A stretch of DNA of 16,090 nucleotides from JAFDWI01 sp964449375. GTDB taxonomy: Bacteria; Actinomycetota; Acidimicrobiia; Acidimicrobiales; Iamiaceae. Shown here in pieces: positions 8,390-14,794 of this stretch. The notes beneath the pieces are model-generated. The model searched no databases. It was not told where the DNA came from and saw nothing but the letters and a program-made list of their open reading frames with translations. The translations under genes and the position numbers were made by a program. Location: positions 1-16,090 of the forward strand of contig CAYVAS010000062.1 in assembly GCA_964449375.1 (NCBI GenBank), in the 5' to 3' direction. Numbering within the stretch: the stretch's first letter is position 1; every line of letters starts with the position of its first letter.

Positions 8390-8438
8390 CCCCTCGTACA
8401 AGTGGCCACGGGCGAGGAAGGCCGGGGCGAGGGGCTGC

Positions 8439-8945
8439 TCACTCGGGACGGGTCCAGATGCCGGACCGACCTCCTTCCTTGCGCCAGAGGGTGACCTGGG
8501 TGAGCGCGGCGTCGGGGTCGGCGTGACGCAATGCCCCGACGAGCACCAGTCCGGCGATGCTCACCGCGGTCAGCGCCTCCATCTCGACCCCGGTGGGGGC
8601 AACCACCTCGGTCGTGGCCTCGATGGCGATGTCGGCTCCGGCCGCCTCGATGGTCACGTCGACGTCGACGAGTTGGATCGGATGACACAACGGGATCAGA
8701 TCCCAGGCGCGTTTCGCGGCGTCGACCCCGGCGACCCGCGCCTGGGTGACCAGGTCGCCGACGAATCGGTCACCGGTGGCCACCTGCCCGGCGAGCACCG
8801 CGACCGGATCCAGCTCGGTGACGACACGGCCCCGGGCCATCGCGATCCGGCGGGTCCATGCCTTCGCGGTGACGTCGACCATCCGCGCCCGACCGGCAGC
8901 ATCCAGATGCGTGAACCTCGGCTCGTCGGTCAGGTCATCGGTCAC
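8439..8945 (-). CDS. moaC: MoaC-family protein with substituted active-site residues
   Basis: The 168-residue protein aligns nearly without gaps to MoaC, which converts 3',8-cyclo-GTP to cPMP. Shared parts are HLDAAGRARMVDVTAKA near the N-terminus, WDLIPLCHPI (81-90, Cys87 and His88), TGVEMEALTAVS (118-129, Glu121 and Glu123) and KEGGRSG (156-162). Three positions usually invariant are changed: the Lys of KGD is Val62, and YDMxKA is replaced by VGALRHA, so the Asp becomes Gly137 and the Lys becomes Arg140. The fold is clear but normal catalysis is in doubt. GTG 8945 is the start, with GGGGA 3-7 nt and AAGGA further upstream. The gene is single, convergent with mogA (49-nt gap) and divergent from the TOBE regulator. 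Confidence 0.88.
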   Translation of the reverse strand: MTDDLTDEPRFTHLDAAGRARMVDVTAKAWTRRIAMARGRVVTELDPVAVLAGQVATGDRFVGDLVTQARVAGVDAAKRAWDLIPLCHPIQLVDVDVTIEAAGADIAIEATTEVVAPTGVEMEALTAVSIAGLVLVGALRHADPDAALTQVTLWRKEGGRSGIWTRPE

Positions 8946-9035
8946 TGTCCCCGATCCTTGCCGACGCGTCAGCGACCCGCCCAGCGCCTTGCATTCCCAG
9001 TCGGCGGTGGCCGGCCCGGTGGCCAGGCCGACGGG

Positions 9036-9100
9036 CGAGCAGCATCGCTCGACGCCGTCTCATTGCTTGCAGATGCGAGCTTGATCGTCTAAACAGCTCG
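9036..9100 (+). promoter_or_regulatory. Promoter and paired CGAGC/GCTCG operators before the HTH-TOBE regulator
   Basis: TTGCAG (9067-9072) and TAAACA (9090-9095) are separated by 17 nt and end 6 nt before ATG 9102, so the transcript should begin at or next to the start codon. Two inverted pairs of the same 5-mer surround it: CGAGC at 9036-9040 with GCTCG at 9047-9051, and CGAGC at 9076-9080 with GCTCG at 9096-9100. The second pair straddles the -10 box, so a bound regulator would block initiation. Farther upstream is a direct repeat CGGTGGCC (9005-9012 and 9017-9024). The region is shared with the divergent moaC gene. Confidence 0.45.
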
Positions 9101-9101
9101 T

Positions 9102-9518
9102 ATGAGCGAGGTTCTCCGCCCGGGCGAGGCTGCGGCCCTGCTCGGCCTGAGTGTCGACACGGTGCGTCGCTGGTGCGACGACGGCCGACTCGCCCACACC
9201 CGCGATGCCAACGGACGTCGTCTCGTCGATGCCGCGGACCTCGCCCGCCTGTTGACCGAGACCGCGCCGGACAACGCCACCGCCGATCGACCCGTCGCTC
9301 GTCGCAGTGCACGGAACCGCTTCCCCGGGCTGGTCACCAGCGTGGAACGCGACGGCGTCATGGCCAAGGTCGCGCTGCAGGCCGGACCGTTCCGGGTCAC
9401 GTCGCTGATGACTCGGGAGGCCGCCGACGAACTCGGGCTCGCCCCGGGCGTCGTCGCGGTGGCATCGGTCAAGTCCACCAACGTCGTCATCGAAGTCCCC
9501 GACGGAGGCGCCACATGA
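9102..9518 (+). CDS. HTH-TOBE molybdate-responsive regulator (BldC/MerR-like HTH)
   Basis: The 138-residue protein has a winged helix-turn-helix of the excisionase/BldC type at 5-52 (LRPGEAAALLGLSVDTVRRW, then GRLAHTRDANGRR and a helix). A linker leads to a single TOBE/Mop domain at 72-133, containing NRFPGLVTSVERDGVMAKV and VKSTNVVIEV. TOBE/Mop domains bind molybdate or tungstate oxyanions, so a ModE-like role in sensing molybdate is likely, although the DNA-binding domain differs from E. coli ModE. It heads the mod operon; its stop overlaps the modA start (ATGA). No Shine-Dalgarno precedes ATG 9102. It may also supply the Mop function absent from ModC. Confidence 0.9.
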   Translation: MSEVLRPGEAAALLGLSVDTVRRWCDDGRLAHTRDANGRRLVDAADLARLLTETAPDNATADRPVARRSARNRFPGLVTSVERDGVMAKVALQAGPFRVTSLMTREAADELGLAPGVVAVASVKSTNVVIEVPDGGAT

Positions 9519-10420
9519 ACAGCACGGCGAAACGCCCCTTCCCGCAGCGCTCGGCCACGCGGCCGCTCACCATGCTCGCCGTGCTGGTGGCGCTGCTCAT
9601 CGGTGCCGGCGCCTGCGGTTCGACTCCGGACACATCGACCCCGACCTCGGCTCCCGCGTCATCGGCGACGACCCCGGATGCCCGGCCCACAGCAACGGAT
9701 TGCCCGCCGTCGTCGAGTGACGTGGCACTGCCCGACGCCGCGGAGGTCTCCGGTTCGATCCGGGTGATGGCCGCGGCCTCGCTGACCGGCGCCTTCGACG
9801 ACCTGGCGACGGCCTTCGAAGAGGCGTACCCCGACACGCAGGTCGAGACGTCGTTCGGTGCATCGTCGGATCTGGTCGCCCAGCTCGACCAGGGTTCGCC
9901 GGCCGACGTGTTGGCCACCGCCGATACCTCGACCATGGACGATGCCACCGAGGCCGGCAACGTGACCACGCCGGCCATGTTCACCTGCAACACGATGACG
10001 ATCCTCACCGCCCCGGGCAATCCGCTGGAGATCGAGCACCTGGACGACCTCGCTCGATCAGACGTGCGCTTCACCCTGTGCGCCGAACCGGTCCCCTGTG
10101 GTCACCTGGGCCGCGAGGTCCTGGCCAACGCCGGGGTCGACGCGCAACCGGTTGGCTCCGAGGCGAACGTCAAGGCCGTGGTCGCCAAGGTGACCTCGGG
10201 TGAGGTCGACGCCGGAATCGTCTATGTCACCGATGCCGCCGCGGCCGCCGACGAGGCGTCGCAGGTGTCGATCCCGGAAGCGGTGAACGTCACCACCGCG
10301 TATCCGATCGCCGTCACCGGCGACGCGGACGATCCCGAGACCGCCGAGGTGTTTTCGACGTTCGTCCGGTCGGCCGAAGGCCAGGAGATCCTCGCCTCCT
10401 ACGGGTTCGGTGGCGGCTGA
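9515..10420 (+). CDS. modA: ModA, molybdate-binding protein of the ABC importer
   Basis: This 301-residue extracellular solute-binding protein has an N-terminal hydrophobic segment (19-33) and Cys34 in AGACGS, a weak lipobox suggesting membrane anchoring. A Ser/Thr/Pro-rich linker to about residue 75 separates the anchor from the domain. Family marks are VMAAASLTGAFDDLA, GASSDLVAQLDQGSPADV, EANVKAVVAKV and DAGIVYVTDA, as in ModA proteins that bind molybdate or tungstate through Ser and main-chain contacts. ATG 9515 overlaps the stop of the regulator (ATGA) and has GGAGG at 9504-9508, 6 nt upstream, so the start is secure. It delivers the oxyanion to ModBC. Selectivity between molybdate and tungstate cannot be read from sequence. 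Confidence 0.93.
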   Translation: MNSTAKRPFPQRSATRPLTMLAVLVALLIGAGACGSTPDTSTPTSAPASSATTPDARPTATDCPPSSSDVALPDAAEVSGSIRVMAAASLTGAFDDLATAFEEAYPDTQVETSFGASSDLVAQLDQGSPADVLATADTSTMDDATEAGNVTTPAMFTCNTMTILTAPGNPLEIEHLDDLARSDVRFTLCAEPVPCGHLGREVLANAGVDAQPVGSEANVKAVVAKVTSGEVDAGIVYVTDAAAAADEASQVSIPEAVNVTTAYPIAVTGDADDPETAEVFSTFVRSAEGQEILASYGFGGG

Positions 10421-11249
10421 TCCGATGGGTGGCGCAACCCGCCGCCACCCCCGGCGACGTGCACGACCCGAGGGGCGTCCCGGCGCCGGGGTCATCGTGC
10501 TCGCCGGTGTCGCGGTGCTCCTGGTCGCCTTGCCGATCGTCGGGTTGGCATGGCGGGCTCCGTGGTCGTCGCTGTTCACCCAGCTCGGCCGTCCCGGAGT
10601 ACGCACCGCCCTGTGGCTGTCGCTGGTGTGTTCGGTGGCCGCGACCACCCTGTCGATCATCATCGGACTGCCCCTCGCCTGGACGCTCGCCCGTTACGAG
10701 TTCAAGGGTCGACGGCTCCTGCGTGCCCTGACCGTGCTGCCGATGGTGTTGCCGCCGGTGGTCGGCGGACTCGCGCTGCTCACCGTGTTCGGGCGCCGTG
10801 GCCTGGTCGGCCAGTGGCTCCATGACTGGTTCGACATCACGATTCCCTACACGATCTGGGCGGCGATCCTGGCCGAGGCGTTCGTGGCGATGCCCTTCTT
10901 CGTGGTCACCGCCGAGGCGGGGCTGCGCAGTGTGGATCGCCGTTTCGAGGATGCGGCGCGCACCCTGGGCGCGTCACGGGCCACGACGTTCCGTCGGGTC
11001 ACCGTGCCACTGGTCCGCCCGTCGCTGATCGCCGGAGCGGTGCTGTGTTGGGCGCGCGCCGTGGGCGAATTCGGCGCGACGATCACGTTCGCCGGGGTCT
11101 CGCCCGACACCGGCACGATGCCACTGCAGATCTTTCTCACCTTCCAGCAGGACCAGGGCGGGGCATTGGTGTTGAGCCTGGTGTTGATCGTGGTGTCCCT
11201 CGCGGTGCTGTTCGGGCTGCGCGAACGCTGGCTGGGGACCTCGTCGTGA
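10410..11249 (+). CDS. modB: ModB, molybdate ABC transporter permease
   Basis: The frame from GTG 10410 gives 279 residues. After a very basic N-terminus (RRHPRRRARPEGR) there are about six membrane segments, near residues 27-48, 66-93, 105-127, 147-168, 205-228 and 252-270. The EAA loop that contacts ModC is at about 180-200 (EDAARTLGASRATTFRRVTV), followed by P and LIAGAVLCWARAVGEFGATI, which is typical of ModB. The start is uncertain: GTG 10410 would overlap modA by 11 nt, while ATG 10425 lies 4 nt after the modA stop. Neither has a good Shine-Dalgarno, so translation is probably coupled to modA. It is followed by modC after 7 nt. Confidence 0.93.
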   Translation: MAADPMGGATRRHPRRRARPEGRPGAGVIVLAGVAVLLVALPIVGLAWRAPWSSLFTQLGRPGVRTALWLSLVCSVAATTLSIIIGLPLAWTLARYEFKGRRLLRALTVLPMVLPPVVGGLALLTVFGRRGLVGQWLHDWFDITIPYTIWAAILAEAFVAMPFFVVTAEAGLRSVDRRFEDAARTLGASRATTFRRVTVPLVRPSLIAGAVLCWARAVGEFGATITFAGVSPDTGTMPLQIFLTFQQDQGGALVLSLVLIVVSLAVLFGLRERWLGTSS

Positions 11250-11256
11250 GCGGACC

Positions 11257-12006
11257 GTGGTGACCGGGCCGTCCGCCCCGGGTAACGGAGCGGACCTGCA
11301 GATCGCGGGTCGGCGCCGGATGGGGCTCCTGGACCTGGATGTGGACCTCGCCGTGCCCGCGGGCACGACCTTGGCCGTGGTGGGACCCAACGGCGCGGGC
11401 AAGACGACCTTGTTGCGGATCATCGCGGGACTCGTGCCCCTCGACGCGGGCATGCTCCGGGTGGGTGATGAGGTGTGGGACCACCCCGGTGCGGGCCGCT
11501 GGTTGCCGCCCGAGCAGCGCTCGCTCGGGTATGTGTTCCAGGAGGGGGTGCTCTTTCCCCACCTGTCGGTGGGCGACAACGTCGCCTTCGGCCTCCGTGC
11601 CCGCGGGACACGCCGAGCAGCCGCCGCCGAGATTGCCCGGGAGTGGCTGGATCGCGTCGGGCTCGTGGATCGATTCGACGCCCCGCCCGCGGAGCTCTCG
11701 GGTGGCCAGGCCCAGCGGGTCGCCCTGGTCCGGGCGCTCGCGGCGGACCCCGATGTGCTGCTTCTGGACGAACCGCTCTCGGCGTTGGATGTCGGCATGC
11801 GCGACGAGATGCGCTCGGTGCTGGCCGAGCATCTCGGATCCCATGGGGGTGTGCGTCTGGTGGTGACCCACGACCCGACCGATGCGGTGGCGCTGGGCGA
11901 TCGGATCGTCGTGCTCGAGGAGGGGCGGGTCAGCCAGGTCGGCACACCCGAAACGCTCGAGGCCACCGGTTACCTGGCACGCCTGCTCGACCCCGACCGG
12001 CGTTGA
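11257..12006 (+). CDS. modC: ModC, molybdate ABC transporter ATPase lacking the TOBE domain
   Basis: The 249-residue ATPase drives molybdate import with ModB. Walker A is GPNGAGKTT (43-51), the Q-loop is VFQEGVLFPHLSV (Gln95), the signature is LSGGQAQRVALVRAL (147-161), Walker B is DVLLLDEPLSALD (166-178), and the H-loop is VVTHDPTDA (His205). It ends soon after the ATPase core (EGRVSQVGTPETLEA, GYLARLL), about 100 residues short of E. coli ModC, whose C-terminal TOBE/Mop domains give substrate feedback inhibition. Starts are GTG 11257 or the next codon, GTG 11260; no clear Shine-Dalgarno is seen, consistent with coupling to modB. Confidence 0.93.
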   Translation: MVTGPSAPGNGADLQIAGRRRMGLLDLDVDLAVPAGTTLAVVGPNGAGKTTLLRIIAGLVPLDAGMLRVGDEVWDHPGAGRWLPPEQRSLGYVFQEGVLFPHLSVGDNVAFGLRARGTRRAAAAEIAREWLDRVGLVDRFDAPPAELSGGQAQRVALVRALAADPDVLLLDEPLSALDVGMRDEMRSVLAEHLGSHGGVRLVVTHDPTDAVALGDRIVVLEEGRVSQVGTPETLEATGYLARLLDPDRR

Positions 12007-12020
12007 CCGCCACCCTCCCT

Positions 12021-12040
12021 CGAACTTTGGGGCAGTTTCG
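12021..12040 (+). terminator. Weak hairpin after modC
   Basis: CGAACT (12021-12026) can pair with AGTTTCG (12034-12040) with one bulged T and a 7-nt loop, 14 nt after the modC stop. There is no following T-run, so terminator function is only a suggestion from position. Confidence 0.25.
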
Positions 12041-12111
12041 GATCATGGACCCCCGAGATCGCGCTGCATTCAGCAAGCAACCAGCAACCCCGTAAGGTGA
12101 ACCATGGCGAC

Positions 12112-12152
12112 CGGTCACCGGCGTGACCGCCGCGTCAGCCCGGGCGGGTCAC
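12112..12152. terminator. Alternating GGTCAC/GTGACC hairpins between modC and moeA2
   Basis: CGGTCAC (12112-12118) pairs with GTGACCG (12123-12129) around a 4-nt CGGC loop. The same GTGACC (12123-12128) can instead pair with GGTCAC (12147-12152), extended by three pairs past one bulged G. The second dyad spans the moeA2 stop codon (12135-12137). The element sits where the convergent mod and nar-moeA2 transcripts meet, so a bidirectional terminator is plausible. No T-run is present. Confidence 0.35.
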
Positions 12153-13400
12153 GATCACCTCGACCACGTCGCCCTCGGTGACCGTGTCGACGTCGGGGGC
12201 GACGACCGCCAGGCCGTCGGCCCGGGCGAGCGAGCGCACCCGGTGCGACGCGACCCCACCGGAAATCACCGGTCGAACCTTGCCCTCGGCGACGAGCACC
12301 GGCACGAACTGACGCATCCCGACCTTCGCCGACCAGCCTTCGGTCACCCGCATCCGAACCGCAGCCGGCACCTTGCCCCCGGCCAGGCGGGCCATCACCG
12401 GGCGGACGATCACGTGCAGGCTTGCGTGCACCGCGCCGGGATTGCCCGGGAGCGCACACACCAAGGTCCCGTCCACGACGCCGAAACCCTGGGGCCGCCC
12501 CGGTTGGATCGCGACCGAGACGAACGAGACCCCCAGGTCGCCGAGCACGTGGCGGACCACGTCGTGCGCGCCGACCGACGCGCCGCCCGTGGTGACGATG
12601 CAATCCGCTCCGGTCCGGTGGGCCCGCACCAGCGCGGCGTCGAACGCGGCCGGGTCATCCGACGTGGTCTCGCTCGCCACGACCTCGACCCCGAATGTCC
12701 GCAGCGTCTCGCCGACGAGGACCGCGTTCGTGTTCAGGACCTTGCCCTCGGGCATCGACCCACCCGCGATCGACACATCGTCCAGACTCAGCAACTCGTC
12801 GCCGGTGACGATGACGGCGACCTTGGGTCGAGGGTGCACGGCCACGCTGAACACGCCCGATCCGGCGAGTGCCGCCAGTGCCGGACCGTCGATCAAGGTG
12901 CCCGCCGCCAAGAGTTCCTGACCCGCAGCCACGTCGGACCCGGCGGCTCGTACGTGCCGATCAGCGGGCCAGTCCGCCGGGATCCGCACCGTCGCGGGCA
13001 ATGGTGCCCGAGCGAGCGGCTGATCGGTCTGTTCCACCGGCACCACCGTGTCGGCGCCTTCGGGCACCGGGGCGCCGGTCATGATCCGCACCGCGGTGCC
13101 CGGCGTCCATGCACCCGTGGTTCCCGCCGCGATATCGCCGGTCACCGGTAGGGTCGCCCACCCGTCGCCCCCGTCGACGAGATCGGCCGCCGCGCACGCA
13201 AACCCGTCCATCGCCGCATTGGTGAACATCGGGGCGGGCCACACCGCCGGCACCGCCGCGGCCGTGTAGGTGCCGGCCGGGTCGGCCGCCGATGAGGCGA
13301 CCGTCGGAAGGCGCACCGGCGGCAGCGGGGTGACCGAATCGAGGATCGATGCGAGGTAGGTCTCGTACGCGACGAAATCGTCGGGGGCTCGGGTCGTCAT
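12135..13400 (-). CDS. moeA2: MoeA, second and divergent copy
   Basis: The 421-residue protein has the full MoeA layout. FTNAAMDGFA (59-68) replaces the usual PPFxxSxMDGYA. VTGDELLS (198-205), VLNTNAVLVGETL (221-233) and TTGGASVGAHD (270-280) form the MoCF_biosynth domain. IQPGRPQGFG (298-307) stands where the other copy has IKPGKPFGFG, so the two lysines are Gln299 and Arg302; a QPG form is, from memory, common in actinobacterial MoeA. LPGNPGAVHASLH (317-329) replaces PGNPVSA. A MoeA_C domain follows. It is last in the nar operon after mobA, suggesting service to nitrate reductase. ATG 13400 lies in the last of four 8-bp repeats, without a Shine-Dalgarno. Confidence 0.92.
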   Translation of the reverse strand: MTTRAPDDFVAYETYLASILDSVTPLPPVRLPTVASSAADPAGTYTAAAVPAVWPAPMFTNAAMDGFACAAADLVDGGDGWATLPVTGDIAAGTTGAWTPGTAVRIMTGAPVPEGADTVVPVEQTDQPLARAPLPATVRIPADWPADRHVRAAGSDVAAGQELLAAGTLIDGPALAALAGSGVFSVAVHPRPKVAVIVTGDELLSLDDVSIAGGSMPEGKVLNTNAVLVGETLRTFGVEVVASETTSDDPAAFDAALVRAHRTGADCIVTTGGASVGAHDVVRHVLGDLGVSFVSVAIQPGRPQGFGVVDGTLVCALPGNPGAVHASLHVIVRPVMARLAGGKVPAAVRMRVTEGWSAKVGMRQFVPVLVAEGKVRPVISGGVASHRVRSLARADGLAVVAPDVDTVTEGDVVEVIVTRPG

Positions 13401-13424
13401 GTCGTCATGTCGTCATGTCGTCAT
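13393..13424 (-). repeat. Four tandem ATGACGAC units at the mobA/moeA2 junction
   Basis: On the minus strand the octamer ATGACGAC occurs four times without interruption (13424 to 13393). The first unit encodes the last codons of mobA, whose TGA stop (13415-13413) lies in the second unit. The fourth unit holds the moeA2 start ATG (13400-13398). Each of the two middle ATGs opens a mini-frame, Met-Thr-Thr-stop, whose TGA overlaps the next unit's ATG. The three TGA stops fall in three different frames. Confidence 0.95.
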
Positions 13425-14066
13425 CGTCCGATTTTGCCAGCGGGCGTGGTCGTCCCAGGTGTCGATGTCGTCGGTCGCACCGGCAGGCACCGACGTGTGC
13501 ATCCACCCGAGCCCGGAGAGCAACCGCCGCATCGAGGCGTCGACCAAGGCGTCGGGGCCGCGCTCGGCGCGGCATTCGGCGACGGCACGGTCCAACGCGT
13601 CACGACGCAGGATCGACAGCATCCACTCGATCCGTGGCCCCGCATCATCATCGGCCTCCGAGGCGGTCGACGATGCGGCGATGGCCTCGACCTCGTCCGG
13701 AGTGGTTGCTGCGGCCTGGACCAACGCCGGGACCACGACCGGGGCGCCCGGTTGGTCACAGCCCAGACACAGCACCCAGTCGGGGCATGCTCCCTGGGCA
13801 TCGAGGGCCTCGAGTCCCGCGGCCAACGCCGCCGCCGGTCCGGCATAGGCCGGCTCTTCCCTGGTCCTCACCACACCGGATGGCACCTCCAGATCCTCGT
13901 GGCCGACCACCACGACCGGATCACACCCCGCACACGCGTCGCACACCACGTCGACCAGACGATGACCCGCCAGGTCGACCTCGGCCTTGCGCACCCCACC
14001 CAGGCGACTTCCCCGGCCACCGGCAAGCACGATCGCCGCACAGGTGATGGCGACGGGGCCGGTCAA
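13413..14066 (-). CDS. mobA: MobA-like molybdenum cofactor guanylyltransferase
   Basis: The 217-residue protein would link GMP to Mo-molybdopterin to form the MGD cofactor needed by NarG. AIVLAGGRGSRLGGVRKAEV (11-30) is the GTP-binding LAGGxxxRxGG loop, although the usual Asp before the Lys is Arg26. PAYAGPAAALAAGL (72-85) matches the GPLAG segment. LCLGCDQPGAP (99-109) holds the conserved metal-binding Asp. It is unusually rich in cysteine, with CDACAGC (42-48) and Cys94, Cys100, Cys103. The start is taken as TTG 14066, which overlaps the narI stop as TTGA; later codons in this stretch are not starts. It lies between narI and moeA2. Other NTP-transferases of the same fold (MocA type) are possible but less likely here. 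Confidence 0.83.
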   Translation of the reverse strand: MTGPVAITCAAIVLAGGRGSRLGGVRKAEVDLAGHRLVDVVCDACAGCDPVVVVGHEDLEVPSGVVRTREEPAYAGPAAALAAGLEALDAQGACPDWVLCLGCDQPGAPVVVPALVQAAATTPDEVEAIAASSTASEADDDAGPRIEWMLSILRRDALDRAVAECRAERGPDALVDASMRRLLSGLGWMHTSVPAGATDDIDTWDDHARWQNRTMTT

Positions 14067-14794
14067 CCGTCGAAGGTCTCCCAGCCGCGACGTGCCTTGG
14101 CAGGCACCCGAGACCGGTAGACGATGTAGGGCCGGGTCAGATAACCCAGCGGCACACTGAACACGTGCACCAGGCGGGTGAACGGCCACACCGCGAACAG
14201 ACACAACGCCGAGAAGGCGTGCAGCCGGTAGAAGAGAGGCGCGCTCGTGATGGTCACCGGGTCGGGATGGAAGCTCCAGATCTGCCGGAACCAGATCGAC
14301 ACGCCTTGGCGGTAGTCGTAGTCGCCCTGCCACAGCCCGGTCCCGTGGATCATCGTGGCGAGCACCCCGAAGATGATCACGGCCGACAGCATCAGGAACA
14401 TCGTCTTGTCCATCATCGTGGTCGCGCCGAACACGCGGGTGTTGGTCCGACGGCGGTACAGCAGCAGCAACAACCCACCGACGGTCGCGACTGCGGCGCC
14501 CATGCCCAGGATCAACGCACCCCAGTGGTACACGTCATGGGTGATGCCGATTGCGTCGGTCCATTCGACCGGGATGCACAGACCGACCACGTGGCCGACG
14601 AACACCGCCAGGATCCCGAAATGGAACAACGGCGACCCGATCCGCAGCAGGCGCGACTCGTACATCTGGGACGACCGGGTCGTCCACCCGAACTGGTCGT
14701 TGCGCCAACGCCAGATGTGTCCGCCGATGAACACCACCATCACCATGTAGGGGAACGCCACCCACACCAGCAGGTCGAAGGTCTCTCTGGTCAC
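14063..14794 (-). CDS. narI: NarI, respiratory nitrate reductase gamma subunit
   Basis: The 243-residue membrane protein carries two b-type haems and passes quinol electrons to NarGH. Five membrane segments are visible, near residues 8-28, 57-75, 92-114, 132-152 and 193-212. His58 and His68 (FHFGILAVFVGH) and His192 and His210 (RLHAFSALCLF to RLVH) match the four haem ligands of E. coli NarI. The C-terminal VFSVPLGYLTRPYIVYRSR is typical of the family. GTG 14794 is the start: GAGGAGG lies at 14807-14801, 6 nt upstream, and the GTG overlaps the narJ stop as GTGA. The narI stop overlaps the mobA start. Confidence 0.96.
   Translation of the reverse strand: MTRETFDLLVWVAFPYMVMVVFIGGHIWRWRNDQFGWTTRSSQMYESRLLRIGSPLFHFGILAVFVGHVVGLCIPVEWTDAIGITHDVYHWGALILGMGAAVATVGGLLLLLYRRRTNTRVFGATTMMDKTMFLMLSAVIIFGVLATMIHGTGLWQGDYDYRQGVSIWFRQIWSFHPDPVTITSAPLFYRLHAFSALCLFAVWPFTRLVHVFSVPLGYLTRPYIVYRSRVPAKARRGWETFDG

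Noticed and set aside
8402..8409. GTGGCCAC palindrome in the mogA/moaC gap as a terminator
   Set aside because: It has no loop and no T-run; an 8-bp palindrome is expected by chance at this GC content.
8946..9101. A Moco (molybdenum cofactor) riboswitch before moaC or the mod operon
   Set aside because: No long leader is available: the plus-strand promoter looks leaderless, and no Moco-RNA-like helix arrangement could be recognised.
9173..10420. A 415-residue frame covering modA with a long N-terminal extension
   Set aside because: The extension overlaps the HTH-TOBE gene in another frame; ATG 9515 has a Shine-Dalgarno and is followed by the signal sequence.
12123..13151. A 342-residue plus-strand frame opposite moeA2
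   Set aside because: It is a His/Arg/Asp-rich shadow of moeA2, which has clear conserved motifs on the other strand.
13393..13424. The four ATGACGAC units as a CRISPR array or integration site
   Set aside because: The units are 8 bp with no spacers, and they sit inside a continuous operon with no mobile gene nearby.
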